This document shows, piece after piece, positions 1 to 7,430 of a DNA stretch of 64,000 bases. Origin of the DNA: Paenibacillus ferrarius. GTDB lineage: Bacteria > Bacillota > Bacilli > Paenibacillales > NBRC-103111. Made by a program: the position numbers and the translations under genes. Location of the stretch: NCBI RefSeq assembly GCF_002027705.1, contig NZ_MBTG01000010.1:80758-144757 (forward strand), given 5' to 3'. The stretch's first letter is position 1; each line of letters begins with the position of its first letter. The notes beneath the pieces were generated by a model. That model was not told the origin of the DNA and made no database searches. It worked only from the letters and a program-made list of their open reading frames with translations.

Positions 1-677
1 CGCGCCTAGCCAAGCTAGGCACAACTAATTGATGAAAGTTCAATTGAGGTAAGAGCCAAGTCGCCTCGTACCTGACAGGCAACTGGTGGAGAGATCCTAA
101 AGTTGAAGCCCTGTGACAAAGTATCCCTTCAAGGGGAGCGAGCAAAACAGCAGGCCGTAACATGAAGTGAATCCTGCCGCGTCGTCAAAAAGAACCTGAA
201 AAGGACAAGAGAGAGTCGAACCTCGTGTGTATGGGTGAAGACCATGGAATGCGTGAAGCCCTTGGAAGTGCAGCGCAGAAGAACTCTCCGGCCTAAGGGG
301 ATCGGCATGCTGTGAAAGTTGTGCTTGGAACTAGGGAGACCCTCCCCCGCACGAGTTTTTTTTCGTAAGGAGCGGACCTATAAACCCGAAAGGTGAAGTG
401 GCGAGCTGCGGGAAGGGAGTCGGAGAGGGTTGTAATACTGATGAAGTGAGGACAACAAAACCTCATGGAGGGAAGAACCCTTGCTTTGTTCAAGCAAGTA
501 GAGGAGGTACAAGTGAGTGAATGCAGTTAAACCTGCTAACTACGCCAAAGTAAAAGCTCAAGAACTTCAAAAAAAGCTATATCTTGCCGCCAAGGAAAAT
601 CCTAAACGAAGGTTTCACGCGCTTTACGACAAGATTTATCGGGAAGATATTCTTTGGGAAGCATGGATACGAGTAGG
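1..677 (+). mobile_element. Truncated group II intron, 5' part
   Basis: About 510 nt of structured, non-coding sequence precede a reverse-transcriptase start, which is the layout of a bacterial group II intron: RNA domains I-III, then an ORF in domain IV. The window opens a few bases inside what could be the 5' end, since group II introns begin GTGCG and position 1 reads CGCGCC. The intron-encoded protein is recognisable only to about 677. No domain V or VI was found downstream, so the element cannot splice or move by itself. The call depends mainly on the LtrA-type protein start; the RNA fold was judged by eye. Confidence 0.75.
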
Positions 678-783
678 CCACAAATCCTCAAATAATGCGC
701 TGGTCGTCACAGTGAATGAAACTTTGCTGCCTGTATTGCCGCCAGTTTTAGCGCGGGTACGTCATCTGCAAATGGCAGCTTGA
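517..783 (+). pseudogene. ltrA: Group II intron reverse transcriptase, N-terminal fragment
   Basis: A GTG start at 517 follows the Shine-Dalgarno GAGGAGG. The first ~53 codons match the start of LtrA-type intron-encoded proteins: a QELQKKLYLAAKENPKRRF stretch, then HALYDKIYRED and LWEAWIRV. After about 677 the similarity stops and the frame runs through unrelated sequence to a stop at 783. Full-length family members are over 400 residues with RT, maturase and often HNH domains, so more than 85% is missing, including the catalytic YADD motif. The fragment cannot be an active reverse transcriptase. The break probably marks a deletion or a later insertion. Confidence 0.75.
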
Positions 784-1373
784 CAGGGTATGCCGGAGGC
801 ATCAATAAAAAAATCAAGTTGCTTGAACACGAAGGTGTAGATATGTCCCCGTTATTTGTACCTACCAAGGTTCCAGCAAGGCATTCACTTGATTGCTGTA
901 AATCTTGATAACACATTCGCGCCGGGGCTTATGCAGAAAACAAAGATGTTTAATGATCGTTACATTGGGTATCGCATCAGTCTAATGCTTATTTTTTTGA
1001 GTTTGACGGATCGGATTGTATATCGAAAAACCGCATGGATGCAATACATGCGGTCTAATACTTTGTTTTCTCATGACAATCGTATGATAAAAAATGGTTC
1101 CTAAAAAGGGAACCGGTCTCGCAACAACTTGATTCAAAAACTTGCGTTTTTTTGTATTTGTTGTTTTATCCTTAATGTACACGTTAAACTTGTTCGGCAA
1201 TAACCGGGCATGAAGGGGATATGATCATTTCACGAAGCCAAAAAGCACATCTTTGTCCATGTTCAACGCATTACTGATTCCGCCGCATCCATGAAACCGC
1301 TGAACGCATCTTCCTTGACCTTCTCAAAGCATGACGTGACCAGAATCCGTTGAACACAATCCGTTAATTTCAC
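784..1373. other. Gene-poor stretch with two hairpins
   Basis: No convincing gene is visible. Two perfect-stem hairpins occur: one at about 1030-1053 (ACCGCATG / CATGCGGT) and one at about 1096-1114 (GGTTCC / GGAACC). A stretch at 753-908 reads in one frame as GYAGGINKKIK, vaguely like the C-terminal end of ISL3-type transposases, but this is too short to call. On the minus strand just below the MerR gene a short frame (CGGISNALNMDKDVLFGFVK) ends at about 1225 and may be a gene remnant; I do not recognise it. Confidence 0.4.
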
Positions 1374-1745
1374 TCATGCTTGATGCTTGGCGACATAATT
1401 TCGGTACCAACCCATTTTCTTATCCACCATTGTCCTGTACACGGTGAGTTGATCGATTTGTGTCTGTATTCTTTCCATTTGCCGATCCAGCATTCGCATA
1501 CGTTCATCGATCGTTTCATGTCCTTGCAGAACCAATCCTACGAACCCTTTGAGTTCCGCGATGGTCATTCCCGTGTTGCGCAGGCAACAGACGAATTCCA
1601 GCCACTCGATGTCCTTCTGTTCGTAAATCCGGGTCCCACCTTCATTGCGCTTGACGTTCGGAACGATGCCTTCATTCTCATAATATCTCAAAGTGTGCAT
1701 GGATAATCCCGTCTGTTCCGCTACATCTCCGATCGTAAACCCCAT
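1374..1745 (-). CDS. MerR family transcriptional regulator
   Basis: This 123-residue protein is a one-component DNA-binding regulator. The N-terminal MerR helix-turn-helix is clear: FTIGDVAEQTGLSMHTLRYYE at the start, then the wing with GGTRIYEQKDIEWL. Residues ~80-115 form the dimerisation coiled coil (MRMLDRQMERIQTQIDQLTVY). There is no metal-binding C-terminal cysteine cluster; a Cys-Cys pair lies at about residue 53. Size and pattern resemble the YyaN/AdhR group, which respond to aldehydes or electrophiles, but the ligand is inferred only from family. The start has the Shine-Dalgarno AAGGAGG. The gene lies 41 bp downstream of the dehydrogenase gene on the same strand and is probably co-transcribed with it. 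Confidence 0.9.
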   Translation of the reverse strand: MGFTIGDVAEQTGLSMHTLRYYENEGIVPNVKRNEGGTRIYEQKDIEWLEFVCCLRNTGMTIAELKGFVGLVLQGHETIDERMRMLDRQMERIQTQIDQLTVYRTMVDKKMGWYRNYVAKHQA

Positions 1746-1786
1746 TTTGACTGCCTCCTTCCACGCAAAAGGATTATGTTATCATC

Positions 1787-2620
1787 TTACTCCGCCACAT
1801 GTAATGAAAACAAGCTGGCAATTTGTTGCATAGCCGCCAAGTCTCCCGACTCTTGCTTCAGACGGATGAGCGCCTCGGCATCGGCGCCTGCCGCGTATCG
1901 GAGCCGGTTCGACGGGTCCGTCGCCGCTTGGTAGATTGTTTCTGCCACAGACTCCGGTGAAGATTGTCTTGCAGCATTCTCTCCCATTTGCTTACGAACT
2001 GCCCGGTAAGCGTCGGCAAATTCCTTATAGTCGGGCAACGAATCGTCGAAAAAGAAGTCCATTGATCGACCTCCGAAATCCGTCCGAACCGATCCCGGCT
2101 CGATTAATTTCACCCGGATGTTTTGAGAAGCCAACTCGTAGGAAAGTGACTCCGTAAACCCCTCCACCGCAAATTTCGTGGCGTGATATAAAGACATCGT
2201 AGGCATCGTAACGATTCCGCCAACGGAAGAAACATTAAGGATCAGACCGTTCCGGTTGCTCCTGAAATGTGGGAGAACGGCACGGGTCATGTTCATTAAC
2301 CCAAATACGTTAACCTCGAACTGCCGCCGAATTTGCTCGTCAGATGCAGCTTCAAAGATTCCTGACGAGCCGTATCCGGCGTTGTTCAACAAAACGTCGA
2401 TACTGCCAAAGCGGTCGATGCCTTGGTTAACGGCCTCATTTATCGTCTCCTTTTGCTCCACGTCGATGCGTGCTACTAAGACCGTCTTCCATTGTGACAA
2501 TTCCGTTTCGGCCTCCGCCGCTCTCATGGTCGCGATCACATTCCATCCGTTTTCGGCAAAATGCTTCGCGGTAGCTCTTCCGATTCCCGTCGACGCTCCA
2601 GTAATCAATATTGTGCTCAT
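1787..2620 (-). CDS. SDR family NAD(P)-dependent oxidoreductase
   Basis: This is a 277-residue cytoplasmic short-chain dehydrogenase/reductase. The cofactor loop TGASTGIG is at residues 7-14, the NNAG motif near 80, the catalytic Ser in NVSSVGG, and YHATK supplies the catalytic Tyr and Lys. An extended C-terminal part (FGGRSMDFFF and beyond) fits the classical group with a substrate loop. Substrate cannot be told from sequence. It precedes the MerR gene on the same strand, so the regulator probably controls the dehydrogenase, possibly in response to a carbonyl compound. The ATG start begins directly with the Rossmann strand (STILITGAS), which supports this start. Confidence 0.92.
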   Translation of the reverse strand: MSTILITGASTGIGRATAKHFAENGWNVIATMRAAEAETELSQWKTVLVARIDVEQKETINEAVNQGIDRFGSIDVLLNNAGYGSSGIFEAASDEQIRRQFEVNVFGLMNMTRAVLPHFRSNRNGLILNVSSVGGIVTMPTMSLYHATKFAVEGFTESLSYELASQNIRVKLIEPGSVRTDFGGRSMDFFFDDSLPDYKEFADAYRAVRKQMGENAARQSSPESVAETIYQAATDPSNRLRYAAGADAEALIRLKQESGDLAAMQQIASLFSLHVAE

Positions 2621-2896
2621 AGTGTTGTCTCCACCATTCTGTATTTATTGGCCTTGCTTGCCTTGTATTGTATCGCTTCGAGCGCACACGAGATCAAGTA
2701 TAAATTTTATCGTGCAGTGGAAATCGAAGTGCTTTTCGTTTATTAGGGATCACGAATGGCAAGCATCGCTTCGAGCGATGACTCCGGAATAGAACATGGC
2801 ATCCGGTCAATCTGGCTCCGCCAGAAGCCCTTCAGTATTACGAACAAACACTCGCATTTTTCTATAGAAGTTGACTGGAAATAAAAAGAATCCCAA

Positions 2897-3159
2897 GAGC
2901 GGATATGTCGGGTGCATCATATAAACACCGCATTCTCGCTCCGGGCCTGGGCGACCCTCGGTCCTGGAAACAAGGAACGAGGAAGTAATTGTCGGGACAT
3001 ATCCGCACCGACTAACCGCATCGCGGCCGGGAGCAAGCTGCTTAACTCGGTGTGACTTCGTGATGCAAGAACTTTAACGGAAATCAATGCAAAACCAAAT
3101 TTAAGGGACTCTACGGGTACGATAGCTCAAGAAGCCGCCTCTTTAACGAGGCGGTTTTC
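2897..3159 (+). ncRNA. Candidate structured RNA (unknown class)
   Basis: This intergenic stretch has much more pairing than its surroundings. An 11-bp perfect stem, GCGGATATGTC (near 2898) with GACATATCCGC (near 2995), encloses about 86 nt holding three more hairpins: GGTG/CACC, TCGC/GCGA and CCTCGgTCCT/AGGAaCGAGG. Downstream, CACCGA and TCGGTG could form another stem. GTCGGGTGC on the 5' side could instead pair with GCACCGAC just after the long stem, giving an alternative fold. The region ends in an intrinsic terminator. It does not match T-box, SRP RNA, RNase P, 6S or tmRNA motifs known to me. It could be a small RNA or a terminating riboswitch ahead of the MFS gene. Confidence 0.4.
3132..3159 (+). 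terminator. Intrinsic terminator
   Basis: GCCGCCTC and GAGGCGGT form an eight-pair GC-rich stem around a TTTAAC loop, followed by a short T run. It ends the structured region that begins at 2897. Confidence 0.75.
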
Positions 3160-3217
3160 TAACATAGAAATTTATTTAAATAAAACTTTACCTAACACGA
3201 CTGAACAGATGGCAAGG

Positions 3218-3223
3218 TATAAT
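3218..3223 (+). promoter_or_regulatory. -10 promoter element TATAAT
   Basis: A perfect TATAAT lies 30 bp upstream of the leader ORF and about 140 bp upstream of the MFS gene. The matching -35 at a 17-bp spacing is weak. It sits after the terminator at 3132-3159, so it would drive the leader and efflux gene separately from the structured RNA. Confidence 0.4.
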
Positions 3224-3253
3224 ACGAGTAATTACTTTCGGAGGTGTTCGAAC

Positions 3254-3322
3254 ATGTTAAAAATTCTAATCCCAATTACGAATCTCAATTGTCGGCAAGG
3301 TGAAAAGAGCGGTAGAACGTAA
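3254..3322 (+). CDS. Putative 22-residue leader peptide
   Basis: A short ORF with a good Shine-Dalgarno (GGAGGT, nine bases before the ATG) encodes MLKILIPITNLNCRQGEKSG followed by RT and a stop. It ends 43 bp before the efflux gene. Short, well-initiated ORFs in this position control translation of many Gram-positive antibiotic-resistance genes (erm, cat and some MFS pumps) by ribosome stalling. The following hairpin covers the efflux gene's ribosome site, which supports the idea. I found no earlier description of this exact peptide in memory, so the role is inferred. Confidence 0.5.
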   Translation: MLKILIPITNLNCRQGEKSGRT

Positions 3323-3362
3323 GCCAAACTAACGGATCTGCCGCATCAAAGAGAGGCGGATC
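3309..3362 (+). promoter_or_regulatory. Candidate translational attenuator
   Basis: Segment GATCTGCC (3335-3342) pairs with GGCGGATC (3355-3362) with one mismatch. The second arm overlaps GAGAGGCGGA, the Shine-Dalgarno of the MFS gene at 3366. An exclusive alternative exists: CTGCCGC (3338-3344) can pair with GCGGTAG (3309-3315) near the end of the leader ORF, with one G-U pair. A ribosome paused near the leader stop would therefore alter access to the efflux start. Which state is 'on' cannot be decided by eye. Confidence 0.5.
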
Positions 3363-3365
3363 GGA

Positions 3366-4628
3366 ATGATTAGTAAGTATAATGCGTCAAGGATTTTCAC
3401 GTTAATGAAATGGATGACATCGCTTGCAAATGCCACGATGTTCACCACATATGCGGTTTATCAGGTTATTGCAATGGGCTTGAACCCTCTTCAGCTGCTG
3501 CTGGTAGGGATGGTTCTAGAAGTTACTGTGCTTGTTTTTGAGGGGATTACTGGTGTCATCGCCGATACGTATAGTAGAAGGCTGTCTGTCATTGTTGGTA
3601 TGTTTGTTCTTGGAAGCGGGTTTGTTTTGGAGGGCAGCGCGATGTGGCTGGGATCGGAGGTCTCGCTGCTGTCGGCGTTCATGTGGCTGCTCTTGTCGCA
3701 AGTGATTTTCGGGCTGGGGGCGACTTTCGTCAGCGGCGCCGATACGGCTTGGATGGTAGACGAGGTGGGCGAGGAGCATGCGGGGACCATTTTTATGCAA
3801 GCTGGACGCATCGGATTATCCGCTACGCTGCTTGGCATTGCGCTGAGTGTAGGCTTGTCCGCGCTTGCGCCGAATTTGCCCTATGTGATAGGCGGCTTTA
3901 TCTATCTCTTGCTGGGTGTTATTCTGCTTGTCTATATGAAAGAGACGAAATTTACTAAACCGCAGCCTTCGGCCGGCGCTTCAAATTGGCAGCGCTTGAC
4001 GTCGACATGGCTGTCCGGAGCAAAGGTCATACGATCTCAACCCGTTTTGCTCATGATCGTGATCGTTACGCTGTTCAGCGGTGCTGCCTCCGAGGGTTAT
4101 GATCGGCTTTGGCAGGCTCATCTCATCACGGATATCGGATTCCCGGATTCGTTTGCACTCTCGGCAGCGGTTTGGTTCGGTACAATCGCGCTGTTGTCCA
4201 CTTTGCTCAGCCTAGGCGTCATGGCCTTCGCCGAGAAACGGCTTAATATGGGCAATAAGCAGGTCGTGCTGCGCGGGATGTTCGTCCTGACCTTGGCGCG
4301 AATTGGCGCCATAGTATCAATTGCCCTCGCGCCCAACTTCATCTGGGCGCTGGTCTCCGTACTGTTCTTCGAAGCCGTACGTACGCTAAGCGGACCGATC
4401 TACGATACGTGGCTCAACTTGAACATCGAAAGCCGGTCGCGCGCGACCGTGCTCTCGATGATGAGCCAGTCGGATGCGCTCGGTCAGACAGCCGGCGGAC
4501 CTCTGGTCGGCTGGGTCGGGAAGCGCTTCTCGCTGCGCACGTCGCTGGTTGCGACCGCTGTGCTGCTCGTCCCTATTCTTGCCGTTTACGGACGCACGCT
4601 GCGTAATCGGCGCGAAAGAGATTCGTAG
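3366..4628 (+). CDS. MFS efflux transporter, DHA3-like
   Basis: This 420-residue integral membrane protein has about 12 hydrophobic segments. The MFS signature loop between helices 2 and 3 is seen as GVIADTYSRRLSVIVG, and a long hydrophilic loop near residue 200 (TKFTKPQPSAGASNWQRL) separates the two six-helix halves. Pattern and length fit the DHA3 group, which includes macrolide and tetracycline exporters, so drug/proton antiport at the cell membrane is likely; the substrate is unknown. The start ATG follows GAGAGG. The upstream leader ORF and hairpin suggest drug-inducible translation. The 19-bp repeat array begins 45 bp after the stop. Confidence 0.85.
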   Translation: MISKYNASRIFTLMKWMTSLANATMFTTYAVYQVIAMGLNPLQLLLVGMVLEVTVLVFEGITGVIADTYSRRLSVIVGMFVLGSGFVLEGSAMWLGSEVSLLSAFMWLLLSQVIFGLGATFVSGADTAWMVDEVGEEHAGTIFMQAGRIGLSATLLGIALSVGLSALAPNLPYVIGGFIYLLLGVILLVYMKETKFTKPQPSAGASNWQRLTSTWLSGAKVIRSQPVLLMIVIVTLFSGAASEGYDRLWQAHLITDIGFPDSFALSAAVWFGTIALLSTLLSLGVMAFAEKRLNMGNKQVVLRGMFVLTLARIGAIVSIALAPNFIWALVSVLFFEAVRTLSGPIYDTWLNLNIESRSRATVLSMMSQSDALGQTAGGPLVGWVGKRFSLRTSLVATAVLLVPILAVYGRTLRNRRERDS

Positions 4629-4673
4629 CGTGTCGCTGCGAAGTGGTGGATGTGCTTGGGGGAGCAAGTAGAT

Positions 4674-5059
4674 GGAAACTAGATTAGTGTGAGGTAATAA
4701 GATACTTAGAAGGTAACAAGATAAGTCTGAGGTAACAAGATAAGTAGATGGTAATAAGACAAGTGTGAGGTAACAAGATAAGTAGAAGGTAATAAGACAA
4801 GTGTAAGGTAACAAGATAAGTAGATGGTAACTAGATAAGTGTAAGGTAACAAGATAAGTAGATGGTAATAAGACATGTGTAAGGAAGCAAGATAAGTAGA
4901 AGGTAACAAGACAAGTGTGTGGTAGCAAGATAAGTAGAAGGTAACAAGATAAGTCTGAGGTAACAAGATAAGTAGATGGTAATAAGACAAGTGTGAGGAA
5001 GCAAGATAAGTGTGAGGTAACAAGACAAGCTTGAGGTAACAAAACAAGATCAAAGTAAC
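4674..5059. repeat. 19-bp tandem repeat array, about 20 units
   Basis: Units start every 19 bp from 4674 to 5035 without slippage, and a decayed unit follows at 5054. The consensus is GGTAACAAGATAAGTAGAA with variable positions: AATAAGACAAGTGTG variants tend to alternate with AACAAGATAAGTAGA, giving a partial 38-bp higher-order period. Because 19 is not a multiple of three and the unit has no stops on the minus strand, long minus-strand frames run through it in all three phases; these are artefacts. The array is 45 bp past the stop of the MFS gene. Confidence 0.93.
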
Positions 5060-5401
5060 AAAAATGGCATAATGTGCTGCCCCGTGAGTCATATTAGCAT
5101 TCAAGTGCCAAGAGTGATGTCATGGGGTTGGCCATTTTGCAGCCCCCTGACTGTTGATAGCTTTACTTTCCTCAGAGCAAGGTGAGGCGAAGCGGGTTGG
5201 TTCACGAAGCCTGAAAGCCTGCAAAAGTGCAGGCTTTTTCAACAAAATCATCCGAATAGTGGGAAAGCCTGCGATAATGCAGGCTTTTCCAGCTTTTTCA
5301 TCCAGATATCAGAAATAGCCAACAAAAACCTGCACAATCTCCAAGGCCCCCTAATTAAACTGGAGTCCTCCCCTACAATGATTTAAACTAGGGAAAAGGG
5401 G

Positions 5402-5731
5402 ATGATCGGGATGGGAAAACGACTGAACGAGGAAACACGGCTGCAAATTGTGAAGGAAGCGTTGGCGGGAATCAAAGTGGGGGTACTAGCTCGGATGTAC
5501 ACGATTCACCCAGAGACGATTCGAGGATGGATCCGGGAACATCGGGATGAGATTACCCCCGATGAAATTCCTTTAGCCGACGAGCATGTGCAAGAGCTGC
5601 AGCGTCTACAAGAAGTCGAGAGCAGGTATGAAAAAGCCGTAAAGGTTTTAGGTGAGAAAGAACTAGAGATTGAGATTCTGCGAGAGCTGCTAAAAAAGAA
5701 GAACCCCGCTTATCTGAAGCCTACGAAGTAG
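5402..5731 (+). CDS. IS3-family transposase OrfA
   Basis: This 109-residue protein is the DNA-binding half of an IS3-type transposase. The N-terminal helix-turn-helix (TRLQIVKEALAGIKVGVLARMY, then HPETIRGWIREH) recognises the IS ends, and residues ~65-100 form a leucine-zipper-like coiled coil (VESRYEKAVKVLGEKELEIEILREL). A slippery AAAAAAG lies at 5692-5698 near the 3' end; slipping by -1 there enters the orfB frame to make the OrfAB transposase, as in other IS3 members. The TAG stop lies downstream of the slip site. The length is normal for the IS150 group. Confidence 0.9.
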   Translation: MIGMGKRLNEETRLQIVKEALAGIKVGVLARMYTIHPETIRGWIREHRDEITPDEIPLADEHVQELQRLQEVESRYEKAVKVLGEKELEIEILRELLKKKNPAYLKPTK

Positions 5732-6660
5732 CCGAACAGTTCATTAAGCGGGGAGAACCAGCAGCAATGGTCCTACGGATTCTGAGCGTTTCTGAATCGA
5801 CGTATTACGATCGGAGAAAACGAGCGCAGCGTTCTGTCGAGCCAAACATAAGCAGTCAGAGAGGGCGTCCTCAGCCCGGATGGTCAGAAACGAAAACTGG
5901 AACGCGCGTCCAGGATGAGCAGATCAAGACGTAGCTGCTGGAGCTGCTTGAAGGCGAGGAACATGTTTACGGGTACAAACTTCTGGCTGCATGTCTTCGC
6001 AGAGATCACCAGTTAATTCTAAACAAGAAAAAGTCCTACCGTTTATGCACAGAACTAGGCATTCTCCAAAAACAGCGTCCGAGGAGCCGTAAGCACCCGA
6101 GGAGGTTGCCCAAAAACCGCGTAGTAACAGGGCCAAATCAGCTGTGGCAGATGGATATTAAATACGGCTACATCATCGGACTTGAGCGCTTTTTCTTCGT
6201 GCTAAGCATAATCGATGTGTTTGACCGTGTCGTGGTCGGACAGTATCGGGGACCCGTATGTGAGGCCAAACATGCCGTGCAGACGCTAGGATGGGCGTTA
6301 AAGGAGCGCATAGCGACGGGCGAATCACTACCCACAATACGGACCGATAACGGGCCGCAGTTTCTGAGCAAACTATTTGGCGACAGCTGCGAAAGCTGGG
6401 ATATGGACCACGAACGGATCCCGCCTCGAACGCCAAATATGAATGCATATATTGAGTCGTTCCATAGTGTACTGGAGCGTGATCTATTTAGCCAAGTGGA
6501 ATTCATGAGCTTCGAGGAGGCTTACGAGGCATTGGATCGGTATATGGATTTTTATAATAACCGAAAAATGCATGGAAGCTTAAAAAAAATGCCTCCAGCG
6601 GTCTTTTCCAAGTGGGTCATGACGCTGGAGGATCGAACGATGTTTCATAAAGCGTTGTAA
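5692..6660 (+). pseudogene. IS3-family transposase OrfB with an internal stop
   Basis: The frame entered by -1 slippage encodes the rve-type catalytic part. The start reads EVAEQFIKRGEPAAMVLRIL and later HVYGYKLLAACLRRD. The DDE residues are all present: Asp in QMDIKYGYI, Asp in TDNGPQF, and Glu in ESFHSVLERD, followed by GSLKKMPPA. A TAG at 5932-5934 interrupts the frame between the HTH_21-type region and the catalytic core; a CAG or GAG codon would restore it. A reading frame from a TTG at 6106 (184 residues) retains the DDE core but lacks the N-terminal part. The element is therefore probably unable to move without a helper copy or stop read-through. Confidence 0.85.
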
Positions 6661-7430
6661 AGGCACGAAATAAGAAGCAAGGCTAAGAACACTGTATTTT
6701 TGGCTGGGAGGACTCCGGATTTAAGGGGCCTAGCCGCAATCGCAGGAATTTATTGATTTTCTACTAAAGTAAGCTTAAAAGGATGTATTATCGCAGGCTA
6801 TTTAAAATACGGCAAGGTGAAGCGAAGCGGGTTGGTTCACGAAGTCTGAAAGCCTGCAAATGTACAGGCTTTTTCAACAAAATCATCCGAAAAGTGGGAA
6901 AGCCTGCGATAATGCAGGCTTTCCCAGCTTTTTCATCCTGATATCAGAAATAGCCAACAAAAACCTGCGCAATCGCAGGAATTTATTGATTTTCTGCTAA
7001 AACATGCTCAAAAGAATGTATTATCGCAGGCTTTTAAAATACGGCAAGGTGAGGCGAAGCGGGTTGGCTCACGAAGCCTGAAAGCCTGCAAATGTGCAGG
7101 CTTTTTCAACAAAATCATCCGAAAAGTGGGAAAGCCTGCGATAATGCAGGCTTTTTCAGCTTTTTCATCCTGAAATCAGAAATAGCCCACAAAAACCTGC
7201 ACAATCGCAGGAATTTATTGATTTTCCACTAAAACAAGCTCAAAAACCTGCACAATCGCAGGCTTTTAAAGATACAACCGCATCTCCATGGAAGTCCGTG
7301 CCGTTGATTGCATGGACAATAAGTGCCTCTACATGTATTATTTAACCATTTTTTGTGCAACCGCAGAGATTCGGAAATAGCTGTGATAAGATGGTTGGAA
7401 ACGAGGCTAGATGTGAAAGAAGGGAATTCA

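Larger units (their letters stand above)
5340..6736 (+). mobile_element. IS3-family insertion sequence (IS150-like)
   Basis: The element is about 1397 bp and interrupts the first 232-bp repeat. Its ends are imperfect inverted repeats of about 30 bp sharing GGCCCC and GGAGTCCTCCC. The bases CAATC lie on both sides (5335-5339 and 6737-6741) and only once in the intact repeat copies, so this is a 5-bp target duplication. It carries the usual orfA/orfB pair with a -1 frameshift site. The intact duplication shows that insertion was a simple event after the repeats formed. Confidence 0.9.
5177..7272. repeat. Three tandem 232-bp repeat units with GCAGG hairpins
   Basis: Units begin with GCAAGGTGAGGCGAAGCGGG at 5177, 6812 and 7044; the last two are 232 bp apart. 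The first is split by the insertion sequence: 5177-5339 plus 6742-6811 gives 233 bp. The third ends near 7270. Each unit carries four short hairpins of the type AAAGCCTGC-n-GCAGGCTTT, some of which would act as weak terminators. No coding potential is seen. Related hairpins recur near 44.4 and 50.0 kb. Confidence 0.88.

Noticed and set aside
753..908. Transposase-like fragment GYAGGINKKIK
   Set aside because: Only a dozen residues resemble an ISL3-type C-terminus; too short to support a call.
856..1104. 82-codon plus-strand frame
   Set aside because: Overlaps hairpins and lacks a ribosome site; no protein-like features.
2256..2792. 178-codon plus-strand frame opposite the dehydrogenase
   Set aside because: Shadow of the SDR gene, which has clear motifs on the other strand.
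2897..3159. T-box, SRP RNA, RNase P RNA or tmRNA
   Set aside because: None of the conserved core sequences of these RNAs is present.
4386..5104. Long minus-strand frames in three phases over the 19-bp array
   Set aside because: They are open only because the repeat unit lacks stops; unit length is not a multiple of three and there is no ribosome site.
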